Shown here: piece by piece, positions 5,489-5,751 of the stretch | Position numbering within the stretch: the first letter of the stretch is position 1 | How the letters are laid out: the number at the start of each line of letters is the position of its first letter | From: an uncultured Gemmatimonadota bacterium | GTDB lineage: Bacteria > Gemmatimonadota > Gemmatimonadetes > Gemmatimonadales > Gemmatimonadaceae | Reading direction: 5' to 3' | Length of the DNA stretch: 5,751 nucleotides | Assembly: GCA_903894655.1 (NCBI GenBank) | Contig: CAITQY010000548.1 | Location: 1-5,751 of the forward strand | Made by a program: the position numbers and the translations under genes | The notes under the pieces: model-generated | The model's input: only the letters and a program-made list of their open reading frames with translations | Told to the model about the DNA's origin: nothing | Databases searched by the model: none

Positions 5489-5751
5489 ATGGGCAAGGCA
5501 AAGTTCGAGCGGAACAAGCCGCACGTGAACGTGGGAACGATCGGCCACGTCGACCACGGCAAGACGACGACGACGGCTGCTCTCACGAAGATCTCGGCGG
5601 AATCCTACGGCACGAAGTACATCGCGTACGACGAAGTCGCCAAGGCGTCCGAGTCGCAGGGTCGTCGTGACTCCACGAAGATCATGACGATCGCGACGTC
5701 GCACGTCGAGTACGAGACGGCCAACCGTCACTACGCGCACGTCGACTGCCC
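5489..5751 (+). CDS. tuf: Elongation factor Tu, N-terminal part (3' end outside window)
   Basis: EF-Tu delivers aminoacyl-tRNA to the ribosome as a GTP complex. The first 87 codons are present. The start gives the expected N-terminus (KFERNKPHVNVGTIG), with P-loop GHVDHGKT (19-26) intact and SHVEYE (71-76), RHYAHVDC (80-87) leading into the G3 DCPG motif cut by the window edge. The switch I (effector) loop is unusual: between the P-loop helix and SHVEYE it has about five more residues than E. coli EF-Tu, and the near-universal RGITI reads KIMTI (64-68). The Mg-binding Thr is kept (T67, aligned with E. coli T61), but the preceding Gly is Ile65. The frame is continuous with uniform C/G-ending codons, so a frameshift is unlikely. 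It lies 42 bases after fusA and probably shares its transcript. Whether a second tuf copy exists cannot be seen. Confidence 0.96.
   Translation, partial: MGKAKFERNKPHVNVGTIGHVDHGKTTTTAALTKISAESYGTKYIAYDEVAKASESQGRRDSTKIMTIATSHVEYETANRHYAHVDC

Noticed and set aside
5597..5716. Frameshift as explanation for the odd EF-Tu switch I
   Set aside because: The frame stays open with consistent codon use, canonical sequence resumes at SHVEYE in the same frame, and no other frame reads RGITI.
1..5751. CRISPR array, insertion sequence or integrase
   Set aside because: No regularly spaced direct repeats, no transposase or recombinase motifs and no terminal inverted repeats with target duplications were seen.

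Overview
The window is GC-rich and carries five protein-coding regions, all on the + strand: two partial (one at each edge) and three complete. A Gram-negative envelope, a PEP-CTERM cell-surface protein ending in a VPEPGTW / hydrophobic / RRRR tail, weak or absent Shine-Dalgarno sequences, and an unusual EF-Tu effector loop together suggest an environmental diderm. My best guess is the Gemmatimonadota, but this is recognition from memory, not a computed placement.

Left part (1-1655), exopolysaccharide synthesis. The window opens inside the C-terminus of an NfrB-type membrane glycosyltransferase: a last membrane segment, a WDKTEH motif, then a MshEN-type domain of the kind that binds cyclic di-GMP. 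Its stop overlaps the start of a complete UDP-GlcNAc 2-epimerase gene (wecB) by 4 bases. In E. coli, NfrB and WecB act together in a c-di-GMP-controlled surface glycan that phage N4 uses as receptor. The pair here looks like a fused-operon version of that module.

Middle (1656-2738), a secreted PEP-CTERM protein. The 279-base gap after wecB holds a strong sigma-54 (RpoN) promoter candidate (1868-1883, GG-N10-GC spacing) with inverted repeats upstream that could bind an activator. The protein has a signal peptide, a Trp-rich beta-type body and a PEP-CTERM sorting tail. PEP-CTERM proteins are typically found with exopolysaccharide loci and are sorted by an exosortase, which is not in this window. 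The gene is followed by a 10-bp GC-rich stem-loop without a T tract.

Right part (2739-5751), translation factors. A 587-base non-coding stretch holds a possible sigma-70 promoter (2880-2908) followed by a dense series of hairpins, then fusA (EF-G, complete) and, 42 bases on, the first 87 codons of tuf (EF-Tu). rpsL and rpsG, which usually precede fusA in the str operon, are not directly upstream. Neither fusA nor tuf has a recognisable Shine-Dalgarno sequence. The EF-Tu switch I loop is about five residues longer than in E. coli and lacks the usual RGITI sequence, while EF-G next door has it intact.

The left and middle parts plausibly belong to one surface-polysaccharide and surface-protein programme. 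The right part is housekeeping and appears independent of it.
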